Assembly (NCBI RefSeq): GCF_900232945.1
Contig: NZ_OCTU01000004.1
Span: 110,512-171,001 of the forward strand
Origin: Urinicoccus timonensis
GTDB lineage: Bacteria; Bacillota; Clostridia; Tissierellales; Peptoniphilaceae
Length of the DNA: 60,490 nucleotides
Direction of reading: 5' to 3'
Shown here in pieces: positions 16,423 to 25,400 of this stretch. The position numbers were made by a program, and so were the translations under genes. Below the pieces are notes generated by a model. That model was not told where the DNA came from. It worked only from the letters and a program-made list of their open reading frames with translations, and did no database searches. Within the stretch, counting starts at the first letter, position 1. Each line of letters starts with the position of its first letter.

Positions 16423-18477
16423 ATGAAGAAGTTTACAAAATTTATCTCTTACCATCCCAGATTGGTTCTTTTTATAACGACTTTACTTTTGATTCCATCA
16501 GCCATTGGATATAAAATGACCGCTGTTAATTATGATATTTTAACCTACTTACCACAAAATTTAAAATCAACAGAAGGCCAGAATATATTAGATAAAAACT
16601 TCAACAATGCTGCGACAGGAATGCTCATTTTAAAGGGGACAGATCAGGATGCAGAAAAGCTCAGAGAGGAAATTTTAAAAATCGACGGAGTTGAAGACGT
16701 TGTATCAAAATCCTCTATTGTGGGAAATAGTGTGCCGGATGAATTTTTACCAGATAATATAAAAGACGTGTTTTATGCAGAGGACTCCACCTTGATGCTG
16801 GTTAAGTTTAAGAATTCTGCCTCGTCTTTTGAGACCATGTCGGCTATTGACCAGATTAAAAATCTTGAGTCTAAGGAAAAGTATTTAAGTGGGATCTCAT
16901 CCCTGGTGAAAGACACCAAGGATGTTATTGACAAAGAAACTCCCATCTATGTAGCCCTAGCAGTAGTTTTGGGCTTGATTGTTTTGGCCTTGACCAATGA
17001 ATCGACCTTTATCCCCTTTGTCTTTATCTTGACCATAGGGTACGCGGTTGCCTATAACTTTGGGACTAATATCTTCCTGGGAGAAATTTCCTATATAACC
17101 AAGGCCATCGCTGCTATTTTGCAGCTGGCTGTTACCATGGATTACTCCATCTTTTTATACCACCGCTATGTAGAAGAGAAAAAATATAAAGAAAATAAAA
17201 ATGCGGCCATGGATGTGGCTCTCCAAGAGACGATTTCATCTCTTTTTGCTTCATCCCTAACCACCTTTGCCGGCTTTATTGTCCTTATTTTAATGGAACT
17301 AAGCCTGGGAAAGGACATTGGTCTTGTTATGAGTAAGGGGGTAGTGATTGGCCTGTTAACAACAGTGACTGTACTACCGGCCATGCTCTTACTTGTGGAA
17401 AAACTTGTTTTAAAATATAACCATAGGGTTCTGCTGCCTTCTTTTGACCGGCTTTCAGAATTTAACATCCGTCATAAGAGGATTATCTTCATGGTTTTTC
17501 TTGGACTTTTTATTCCAGCCCTTATAGGGTCTTTAAATACCAAGGTTTATTACAACCTGGACCGGTCCCTGCCCCAAGACCTGGATTCTATTGTGGCCTT
17601 GAAGAAGATGAAAAAAGATTATAACATGGCTACCACCCATTTTATTGTTGTCAAAGACAACCTATCCAATACAGCCTTGGATTCCTTGATTGATGAACTA
17701 GAGGAAGTCGATGGGGTCAATTCTGTGTTGGGGACCAACACCATGACAGGAGTGGCCTTGCCAGAAGAAATCCTTCCCCAAAAGGTGACGGATAACTTTG
17801 CCAAAGATGGCTACAAGATGATTATGGTCAACTCTGAATACCAAACAGCTTCCGAGAAAGTTAAGGCTCAAATTCAAGAAATTCGGAGAATTATTAATAA
17901 GTATGATCCAGAGGGATATTTAACCGGAGAAGCAGTTTTAACTGATGACCTAACAGTTATTTCCAATAAGGACTTTAAACGGGTAAACATTGTTTCCATT
18001 GCCGTAGTTTTCTTAATTATTGCCCTGGTTTTCAAGTCTTTTGGGATACCGATTATTTTAATTGCGGCCATTGAACTGGCCATTCAAATCAACATGGGGC
18101 TCCCCTTTTATATGGGGCAGACAATCCCCTTTATCACGTCCATTATTATCGGCGTTATCCAGTTGGGATCTACCATCGACTATTCCATCCTGATGACCAA
18201 CCGCTTCCTGGCAGAATACCAAACTTTAGGAGATGTGGACGAAGCGTTAAAACTGGCCACCAAAGAAACCTCCAAGTCCATTGTAACATCGGGACTTTCA
18301 TTTATGGCGGCAACCATTGGTGTGGGCTTCTATTCTAAGATGGAAATTGTCTCGACCATTTGTACCTTTTTGGCTAGGGGGGCAATCATTAGTATGATTG
18401 TCATTATCCTATTCTTACCGGCCGTTATTTCCGTCAGCTTCCCATTGATTAAGAAAACCACAAAAGGATTAAATTAA
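16423..18477 (+). CDS. MMPL/RND-family membrane exporter
   Basis: This 684-aa protein has the RND layout twice: a first helix (residues 15-32), an extracytoplasmic domain (to about 175), and five to six helices (about 176-325). Then come another helix (about 350), a second extracytoplasmic domain, and five to six helices (about 525-680). The proton-relay Asp is in AVTMDYSIFLYHRY and in STIDYSILMTNRF, the MMPL family form. AAGGTAAGG precedes the ATG. It probably exports a lipid or hydrophobic compound. It is 11 bp from a secreted heptad-repeat gene, a pairing common in Firmicutes. Confidence 0.9.
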   Translation: MKKFTKFISYHPRLVLFITTLLLIPSAIGYKMTAVNYDILTYLPQNLKSTEGQNILDKNFNNAATGMLILKGTDQDAEKLREEILKIDGVEDVVSKSSIVGNSVPDEFLPDNIKDVFYAEDSTLMLVKFKNSASSFETMSAIDQIKNLESKEKYLSGISSLVKDTKDVIDKETPIYVALAVVLGLIVLALTNESTFIPFVFILTIGYAVAYNFGTNIFLGEISYITKAIAAILQLAVTMDYSIFLYHRYVEEKKYKENKNAAMDVALQETISSLFASSLTTFAGFIVLILMELSLGKDIGLVMSKGVVIGLLTTVTVLPAMLLLVEKLVLKYNHRVLLPSFDRLSEFNIRHKRIIFMVFLGLFIPALIGSLNTKVYYNLDRSLPQDLDSIVALKKMKKDYNMATTHFIVVKDNLSNTALDSLIDELEEVDGVNSVLGTNTMTGVALPEEILPQKVTDNFAKDGYKMIMVNSEYQTASEKVKAQIQEIRRIINKYDPEGYLTGEAVLTDDLTVISNKDFKRVNIVSIAVVFLIIALVFKSFGIPIILIAAIELAIQINMGLPFYMGQTIPFITSIIIGVIQLGSTIDYSILMTNRFLAEYQTLGDVDEALKLATKETSKSIVTSGLSFMAATIGVGFYSKMEIVSTICTFLARGAIISMIVIILFLPAVISVSFPLIKKTTKGLN

Positions 18478-18488
18478 AGGAGTGTAAA

Positions 18489-20885
18489 ATGAATAAAAAA
18501 CTAGAAAAAGCCATGGCTTTGGGGATTCTATCATCCATGCTTTTTAGTAACACAGCCCTTGCGGCAGCAAGCATCGTAAATAAGAGTGAAACAGTTTATG
18601 TCATTAAAGAAAATGGTCAAAATAAGGATAAGATTGTCTCTGTTTGGTTGAACTCTGACCAAGGGGTCAAGGGTCAAGACAAGACAGACTTAAAAGACAT
18701 TAAAAACCTAAAAAGTGACCAAAAGATTAAAGAAGAAAATGGCTATATCCATTGGGATGAAAATTCCAAGGATGTTTACTACCAAGGAAAAACCACAAGA
18801 GACCTTCCAGTAGACCTACAATTAGACTTTTATTTAGATGGGGAAAAAACAACAAATCAGGACCTAAAGGGTAAGTCTGGGCACTTAAAAATTGTCCTGT
18901 CTGCTGAAAATAAGAACTACGTCATTAAAAATATTGCTGGTAAAAAAACCAAGGTTTATGCCCCCTATGTTGTTATGAATACCATGAGCTTTGATGAAAG
19001 TGTAGCTAGTAATATCAAGGCAGAAAATTCGAAAGTTGTAAAAGATGGGAAAAATGAAGTGATTAGTAGTGTATTGACACCAGGCTTGACAGAAAACTTC
19101 CAAGACCTATTGGAAGATATCCAAATGGAGGATTTTAAAAATCAAGTTACCATAGAAATGGATGTCAAGGACTACCAACCCATTGAAAGTTATGCAGTCA
19201 TTTCCAACGAGCTATTCCAAAATAAAGCCAATATAAAATCCATCAATGAACTTAGGGATGGGATTCAAAAATTACAAGATAATGCCCAAAAGCTTGTGGA
19301 TGGATCCATGAAATTAACGGATGCCCAAGAAAAAATCAACCATGGCATTCAGGACATGGATGGGGGAGTCCAAAAGTTAAATAAGGGATCCCAAGAACTT
19401 TACGACAAGTCCGGCGAATTGGAAAACAAGGTGGAAGAAGTTATTGACAAGGTCAAACCCATTCCAGGCTATGCCAAGAAGATGGCCAAGGGAGGCGACC
19501 AACTGTCCTCAGGAATTAGCGCCTATACTTCCGGCGTGGGCAAGATGAATGCCAATACAGGCAAGATGAAAGATGGAGCAAGGCAACTAGCCCAAGGGTC
19601 TCGGGACCTGGACAATGGTTTGGGCCAATTAAAGGGCGCCACCAGCCAATTGCGCTTGGGATCTAAGAAATTAGAAAAAATGGAAGGATTAAAGGTAGAT
19701 GTGGCTGCCAAGATGGGGGCCCTAAGAGAGGGGATAGGCCAATTATCCAAGGGGGCTTCAAGCTTGGAAGCTGGCATTGGACAAGCCCAAGCAGGGGCAA
19801 ATATCTTGGCCAATGCCAATGGAGACCTTAATAATGGTATCCAAAAAATCAACAGCCAAGTCCAAGCAATTTCCCTTCCAGCGGGACCAGGTGCCGATAT
19901 GGCTGGTCAAGTCCAAAATATTGTGGAAAAATCTAGCTCCATTCAAGGATCAGCAAATCAAATCGACCAAGTCATTGGCCTTTTAAGAGAAATCGATGAC
20001 CCAAAAGCTCAAGCTGCCATTGTCTCCCTAAGTGGGTCTTCTAAAAATATTAAGATGGCTGCAGAGAGTATCCAATCCTCTGGTAGAAATCTGGCCAAGG
20101 GGATGGGAAATTCCTCTAGCAGTAATCTGGGTCAACAAGTTCAAGCCCTACAAGTAGGTATGGATCAATTAGCCACTTCCTCTCAAAAACTCAATGAGGG
20201 AATGAAGAACTATCCAAATAAGTTTGATGCTTTAAAGGATGGAGCGGCCGGTTTAAAACAAGGAGCCGATAGAATAAATCAACAACTGGGACAAAGCATG
20301 CAAGATCTTGATGGGAAACTGGACACCTCTGAACTGATGCAATTGGCCGATGCACTTGTTAAATTGGATGTAGCCACAGGCCAATTAAAGGATGGGTCCA
20401 GTAAGTTGAGACAGGGAACCGAACAAAGTGAACAAGGAGTGGACACCTTGGCAGATGCCATTGCAGAGCTGGATTCTAACTCTGCCAAGTTAAATGAAGG
20501 TGCCAACGACTTGTCCAAGGGACTTAATGAATTTAGTGAAAAATCCATTATGTTTAATGAATTTCCAAAATTAAAGAGCCAAGGAATTACCCCTATGAGA
20601 AATGGGATTCATGAATTAAACTCAGGAATTTCCAGCCTTGGAGATGGAACCATCAAGCTGAAAAATGGGGAAGAAATCTTAACCCTATCTATGAAGACAT
20701 TTTCTGAAAAATTAGCAGAATTCAAACAAAAGGGGATTGATGAGCTGGATCGAAAGACCAAGGACCTACCAGAAACCAAGGAAATTATTGACACTATGTC
20801 AGACTTGGCCAAAAAGGACACCTCCTTTACTGGAAGCAGCCAAGGTTTCAAGACCAAGTACCGTATTATTGAAAAAATAAAATAA
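18489..20885 (+). CDS. Secreted heptad-repeat protein (YhgE/Pip-related)
   Basis: This 798-aa protein has a signal peptide cleaved near ALAA/AS (residue 26). A beta-rich region (about 27-235) is followed by a long helical region (about 250-760) full of LxxGxxxL heptads such as LNKGSQEL, LAQGSRDL and LKDGSSKLRQG. These are the X-X-X-Leu-X-X-Gly repeats of YhgE/Pip proteins. Unlike full YhgE/Pip it has no C-terminal membrane helices; it ends in a basic tail. The coiled coil probably acts outside the membrane with the MMPL exporter encoded just upstream. Whether it forms a conduit or a scaffold is unknown. Confidence 0.82.
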   Translation: MNKKLEKAMALGILSSMLFSNTALAAASIVNKSETVYVIKENGQNKDKIVSVWLNSDQGVKGQDKTDLKDIKNLKSDQKIKEENGYIHWDENSKDVYYQGKTTRDLPVDLQLDFYLDGEKTTNQDLKGKSGHLKIVLSAENKNYVIKNIAGKKTKVYAPYVVMNTMSFDESVASNIKAENSKVVKDGKNEVISSVLTPGLTENFQDLLEDIQMEDFKNQVTIEMDVKDYQPIESYAVISNELFQNKANIKSINELRDGIQKLQDNAQKLVDGSMKLTDAQEKINHGIQDMDGGVQKLNKGSQELYDKSGELENKVEEVIDKVKPIPGYAKKMAKGGDQLSSGISAYTSGVGKMNANTGKMKDGARQLAQGSRDLDNGLGQLKGATSQLRLGSKKLEKMEGLKVDVAAKMGALREGIGQLSKGASSLEAGIGQAQAGANILANANGDLNNGIQKINSQVQAISLPAGPGADMAGQVQNIVEKSSSIQGSANQIDQVIGLLREIDDPKAQAAIVSLSGSSKNIKMAAESIQSSGRNLAKGMGNSSSSNLGQQVQALQVGMDQLATSSQKLNEGMKNYPNKFDALKDGAAGLKQGADRINQQLGQSMQDLDGKLDTSELMQLADALVKLDVATGQLKDGSSKLRQGTEQSEQGVDTLADAIAELDSNSAKLNEGANDLSKGLNEFSEKSIMFNEFPKLKSQGITPMRNGIHELNSGISSLGDGTIKLKNGEEILTLSMKTFSEKLAEFKQKGIDELDRKTKDLPETKEIIDTMSDLAKKDTSFTGSSQGFKTKYRIIEKIK

Positions 20886-20907
20886 GAGCAAGCCCTATAA
20901 ATAGTTG

Positions 20908-20945
20908 AAAAAAGCCTAGAAAGAAATTTCTTTCTAGGCTTTTTT
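20908..20945 (+). terminator. Rho-independent terminator of the MMPL operon
   Basis: A 15-bp perfect stem (AAAAAAGCCTAGAAA with its complement) encloses an 8-base loop and ends in TTTTTT. It lies 22 bp after the stop codon of the heptad-repeat gene. Confidence 0.93.
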
Positions 20946-21028
20946 ATTGACTTAAAATTTCTTTCCAAGTCAATAAAAAAACCAGCGGCTGACCTGAACC
21001 CGTAAACACGGAACAATTTAATAATATT

Positions 21029-21880
21029 TTAAGCGGAATGTAATCTGTACATAACAGGGGACATTCCGTTTAATTTTGTTTTAATCCTATCCTCATTGTA
21101 CCATTTAATATATTTTTCAATATCATTTATCAAATGTTCATAACTTTTAAAATCTTCCCCATAAAACATTTCCTGTTTCAAGATTCCAAAGAAGTTCTCC
21201 ATTGGAGAATTGTCTAGACAATTGCCTTTTCTTGACATACTTTGTGTAATATTCATTTTTTCTAGTTTATTAGTCCAAGAGCTATGTTGATAATGGAATC
21301 CTTGGTCCGAGTGTATAGTTAAATCTTTAATGTCTCTATTTTTTTCTAATGCTTTTTCTAGCATTGTATTTGTTAATTCTATTGTTGGGTGATAACCTAG
21401 CGTATAGCTTATTATTTCACTGTTGTATAGGTCTAATATTGGTGATAGGTATAGTTTTTTTTCTTCACCTTTTATTCTAAATTCTGTTACGTCTGTTAAC
21501 CATAATTGGTTTGGTTTACTTGCTTTAAATTGTCTATTTACAACATTATTTGCAACCTTTCCTATTTGCCCTTTGTATGATGAATATTTTCTTGATCTAG
21601 TTTTAAATTTGGTGCATAGCAAAAATTCTTCTCTCATTATTTTTAAAACTCTTTTATGGTTGACATTAAGCCCTTTATTTTGTAATACTTGAGTCACCCT
21701 TCTGTAGCCATATCTACCTTTTGATTCTTCAACTATGCTTGTAATTTCCCTTCTAATTTCTTTGTCTTTATCTACTGGATTTTCTAATTTTATTTTCCAT
21801 TCGTAGTAGGATGATTTTGGTAACTCAGCTATTTCTAGCCATTCACTTATCTTGCTTTTTGGATATTCTTTTATTAACTT
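21029..21880 (-). CDS. IS3-family transposase OrfB (IS-C)
   Basis: The first ATG in this frame is at 21697 (222 aa). The open frame and family similarity extend upstream (SEWLEIAELPKSSYYEWK and GRYGYRRVTQVL), so the true product is an OrfAB frameshift fusion. The DDE residues are in LTDVTEF, HSDQGFHYQ and ENFFGILKQE, with MSRKGNCLDNSPMENF as the family signature. It looks intact. The 5' limit given is approximate. Confidence 0.88.
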   Translation of the reverse strand, partial: KLIKEYPKSKISEWLEIAELPKSSYYEWKIKLENPVDKDKEIRREITSIVEESKGRYGYRRVTQVLQNKGLNVNHKRVLKIMREEFLLCTKFKTRSRKYSSYKGQIGKVANNVVNRQFKASKPNQLWLTDVTEFRIKGEEKKLYLSPILDLYNSEIISYTLGYHPTIELTNTMLEKALEKNRDIKDLTIHSDQGFHYQHSSWTNKLEKMNITQSMSRKGNCLDNSPMENFFGILKQEMFYGEDFKSYEHLINDIEKYIKWYNEDRIKTKLNGMSPVMYRLHSA

Positions 21881-21885
21881 GAGGA

Positions 21886-22425
21886 TTATCTTTGTCTTTT
21901 CCTTGCTTCTGCTTCCTCTTCCAGTAGCAAGGCTTGTAGCTTTTTTTCGTATATTATCTTCATTTTGAGAAGTCTATTTTCTTCTCTTAATCTTATTAAT
22001 TCTTCTCTTTCACTTTCGTTTATTGGAGTATTAAGTTTAGACTTTTTATTTGATTTAGTCATATCTTTACTAGGCCTTCCTCTGTTATCTTCTAACCCAG
22101 AAAGACCACGCTCTTGATAAGTTTTCTCCCACCTGTATATTATGGATTCATTTACAAGGTTGAAATGCTCTGCAGTCTCTCTAAGCGAAGTATTCTTGAT
22201 TTGCCTATATTGTATTACAGATAACTTAAATTCACTAGTGAATTTATTGTTTTTTAACTTTTTAGATAAGTTATCAAATCCTCCTGACTTGTATTTTTCT
22301 ATCCAGTTTTTCAAAGTTCCATCTGGAATATCATATTTTTTAGCTACCTTTTCACGCCCGCCTGTTTCTCCTGATAAATATTCTAGCACTAGTTTTATTT
22401 TAAATTCTTTTGTGTATTTTGGCAT
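21886..22425 (-). CDS. IS3-family OrfA (IS-C)
   Basis: This 179-aa protein has two helix-turn-helix segments (GGREKVAKKYDIPDGTLKNW and TSLRETAEHFNLVNESIIYRW), a basic linker with RGRPSKDMTK, and a coiled coil (LIRLREENRLLKMKIIYEK). It ends where orfB takes over in another frame. The ATG follows GGAGGGG near the element's end. Confidence 0.92.
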   Translation of the reverse strand: MPKYTKEFKIKLVLEYLSGETGGREKVAKKYDIPDGTLKNWIEKYKSGGFDNLSKKLKNNKFTSEFKLSVIQYRQIKNTSLRETAEHFNLVNESIIYRWEKTYQERGLSGLEDNRGRPSKDMTKSNKKSKLNTPINESEREELIRLREENRLLKMKIIYEKKLQALLLEEEAEARKRQR

Positions 22426-22455
22426 AAAAAAACCCCTCCATCCGTATTCCGGATT

Positions 22456-25400
22456 TTGGGGTTCAGGTCAGATTCAGGCCAGGACATTACCCTAACGGCA
22501 GATAATAAAAAGGTCCAAGACCCTTGGACCCCTATCAAACAGCCAGCAGACTATGCCGATCAAGGAGAAGCCAAGCAAGATCAAGGAGAAGCCAAGCAAA
22601 GAGAAATTATTGAAGAAGGCAGAAAACGTGGTGAGGAAGCTTTAGAAAAAGCTGACTTAGAGAAAAATCCACTTCCTTCTGAAGATAAAGACACCATCAT
22701 TAAAAGAGCTAAAGGCTTTATTAATGATACTTTATTTAAAGTATTCGGCAAATTGACTCTTGGTACAGAAGACTCCGCCGTCTATATCGACGGAAACAAG
22801 GATGAGGCAAAGACAGAATTATCTGACCGAGGCACTGTCATCGATGTAAACGGAGAGCTCGTGATGAAAAATGCCGTCATTATGAATTCTTATAACAAGC
22901 ACGGCTACACCGGCCCCATTCGCGTCAACTCTGGCGGAAAGTTCACTATGGAAGGAGGAAGAATTTCCAAAAATACTTCCTTCGAACAAATTGACCAAGA
23001 CTATACTCGTCCTTTTGCAGCAGGTGCAGTTTATGTTCGTCCAGGTGGAACCTTCACCATGACCAACGGTCTGATTGACAACAACCACGGTGGCCTGACT
23101 GGTGGTGTTTTTGCAGGAGACCTTTGGGGGGCTAGCGGAGATCCTGCTGTTGTGAATATTAGTGGCGGCATCATTGCCAATAATCTCTCAGCTACCCGTT
23201 TTCAAATGGGCGGCGGTCTCAACGCTTTTCCCAAGTCAAAACTTACCATTACCGATGGGATTATTGCTGGGAACAAGTCTTTTGGCGTTGGTGGTGGAAT
23301 TGGAGTTTCTTCCCAATACATCGGCAGTCCCAGCAATATCTTGGGCAGGGAAAAAGCTACGGTAAATACAAACTACAAAGAATTCATTAAAACAAACAAA
23401 GCCGAAGCCTTTATCGACGGCGGCTTGATCTACAAGAACAGGTCCATCACATCCGGTGGCGGAATTTATGTAGACTCCAATGATGTCAAGCTCGGCAAGA
23501 CCATGATTCTAGACAACAAGGCCGGGGAATTCGGCGGCGGTATTTACGCCTCCTTCCCGCCCATTACCCAAAAATTGGAAAATATTCTAATTACGGAAAA
23601 CAAAGCACAAGGTGGAATTACATCCAGCATTATCGGCGGCAGCAATGGCGGCGGTCTTTGGAACTGTCCAACAGGCTTTGTCCATATCGGCGACGGCCAC
23701 AGCGTCTATGTCTACAACAACGACTCCGGAAGCTACGGCAAAGACATTACTTTTTCCAAAAAGACGTGGTATTTCAAATTAAACGAAACAAATCTTGAAG
23801 GCGAATTCTATTCCCACATTTCTCCCGTGACGAAAGACAAAAACATCATAAAGTTTTTGGAAGACGGCTCGAAGAAAGACGAGGGCGTGGACATTCCCGA
23901 ACGCCTCTCCTACCATAATTTGGTCACCCACTTAAAGGCCATTTATAGTGAAGCGCTTATAAAGGAAGCCTGGAAAAATTCCCAAACCTTTGTTTTGGGC
24001 AATCAGGCCCGTAATGGCGGCGGCGTCGGCTCCAATGCCAATATCACCTCGCCGAAGGACGAAGGCGAATATGCCATCGAGTTAAACAAAAAATGGAACG
24101 AACGAATTGCAAAATCGGACATTCCGAAAGAGATCAAGGCGGATCTCTTCATCGTCCCCTTGGATAAAGACGAAAACTATGTCAAAGCAAATTACGGCAA
24201 AGACAATTCCCTTTTCAAATACGGCGAAATCACCCTGAGTGAAAAAAATAATTGGCACAGCCGCTTCGACACCAATTACTTTAACGGCGCCAACAAAGAG
24301 GAAATTTTAAAGAAACTCGGCATCAAGAATTTCTCCGACATCGGTTTACCCGACGGCGCTTACCAAATGGATAAGGGCCTGCCCTTTACGGCAAAGGAAC
24401 TGGAAGAAAAAGGCTACAAGTATTTAGTCGTCGAACAAGGGGACGACTTCCTCGTGAAGTATGAGGAAGAAAAACCCCAAGATGAAAAAATTGTCCCGGC
24501 CGGCGTACTGGAAATCACCAGAGAATACAATGACCGATATGACGATGCGGACGTTCGTGTAGATAAAGACCTGTACTTCTATCTTTACGACCCGGAAAAA
24601 CAAGTATTGACCCGTCTTGGCAAAACAACCATTCGTGAGGACGAGAATACGAAGGGCGTCGGCAAAGCGACTTTTGCTCACCCTCTCTTGTCGAAGAAGG
24701 TGTCGGAATATAAATATTACGGCACCTACCGGAAATTTACGGAATACGAAGGCTGGGGCGATGTCGAAGGCTATCACAATCGGAATAGCGGCTATGCCAT
24801 TGTCTTGACAGAAAATAAAGATGGCACCTTAACCGTGGAAGTCCCCTATCTGTGGCTTAACGATTATTATGAAAAGGTCGGCTTTACCGCTCTTCAATTA
24901 GATAAGAAAGCGGACTATAAGCCGGAGCCGAAGACCCATAGCTTTACCCTGACCAACTATCCCCTCTCGAAATTGGACGTAAAGAAAAGCTGGACAAACA
25001 TTAAAGAAGAAGACCGGCCCGACGCCATCGACCTCTACCTTCTCTTCGACGGCAAGCGCATCGTGGAAGGCTACGACGAGAAGGGTCAACCCATTTACAA
25101 AAAGATCACCCTTACGGCAAAGGACAACTGGGAAGGCAGCTTTGAAAAATTAAATCCTGAGGCATTGTCCGCCGGCAAGTACACCCTCGAGGAAGATTCG
25201 GACATCTTTGCACCGGAATTTATTAACAAAAAAGAAAAGTTTAAAATTCGCATCGGCTATGCCAATACGCTTCGCGAAGAAGGCCAGGCTGAAAACGAAT
25301 CAACCACGACAGGGGGACACTTTAAAGGCTATAACTATAAAAATGAAGACGGAACCATGAAGGGTGTAAAATTAAATTTATACCTTGACGGCAAAAAAAT

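Larger units (their letters stand above)
20990..22470 (-). mobile_element. IS3-family (IS150 group) element IS-C
   Basis: The terminal inverted repeats start TGACCTGAACCC at 20990 and, on the other strand, TGACCTGAACCCCAAAATCC at 22470. The length is 1481 bp. orfA and orfB are on the minus strand. The flanks (left ...cagcggc, right gattcagg...) show no target duplication. The right flank is the middle of a surface-protein gene, so an adjacent deletion probably followed insertion. Confidence 0.93.

Noticed and set aside
20944..20976. Perfect inverted repeat TTATTGACTT/AAGTCAATAA after the MMPL operon terminator
   Set aside because: T-runs are on the wrong side for termination on either strand, so I do not call it a terminator; a protein site is possible but unsupported.
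14171..22470. Composite transposon bounded by IS-B and IS-C carrying the MMPL operon
   Set aside because: The two IS3 elements have different inverted repeats and diverged transposases, so they would not mobilise the segment together.
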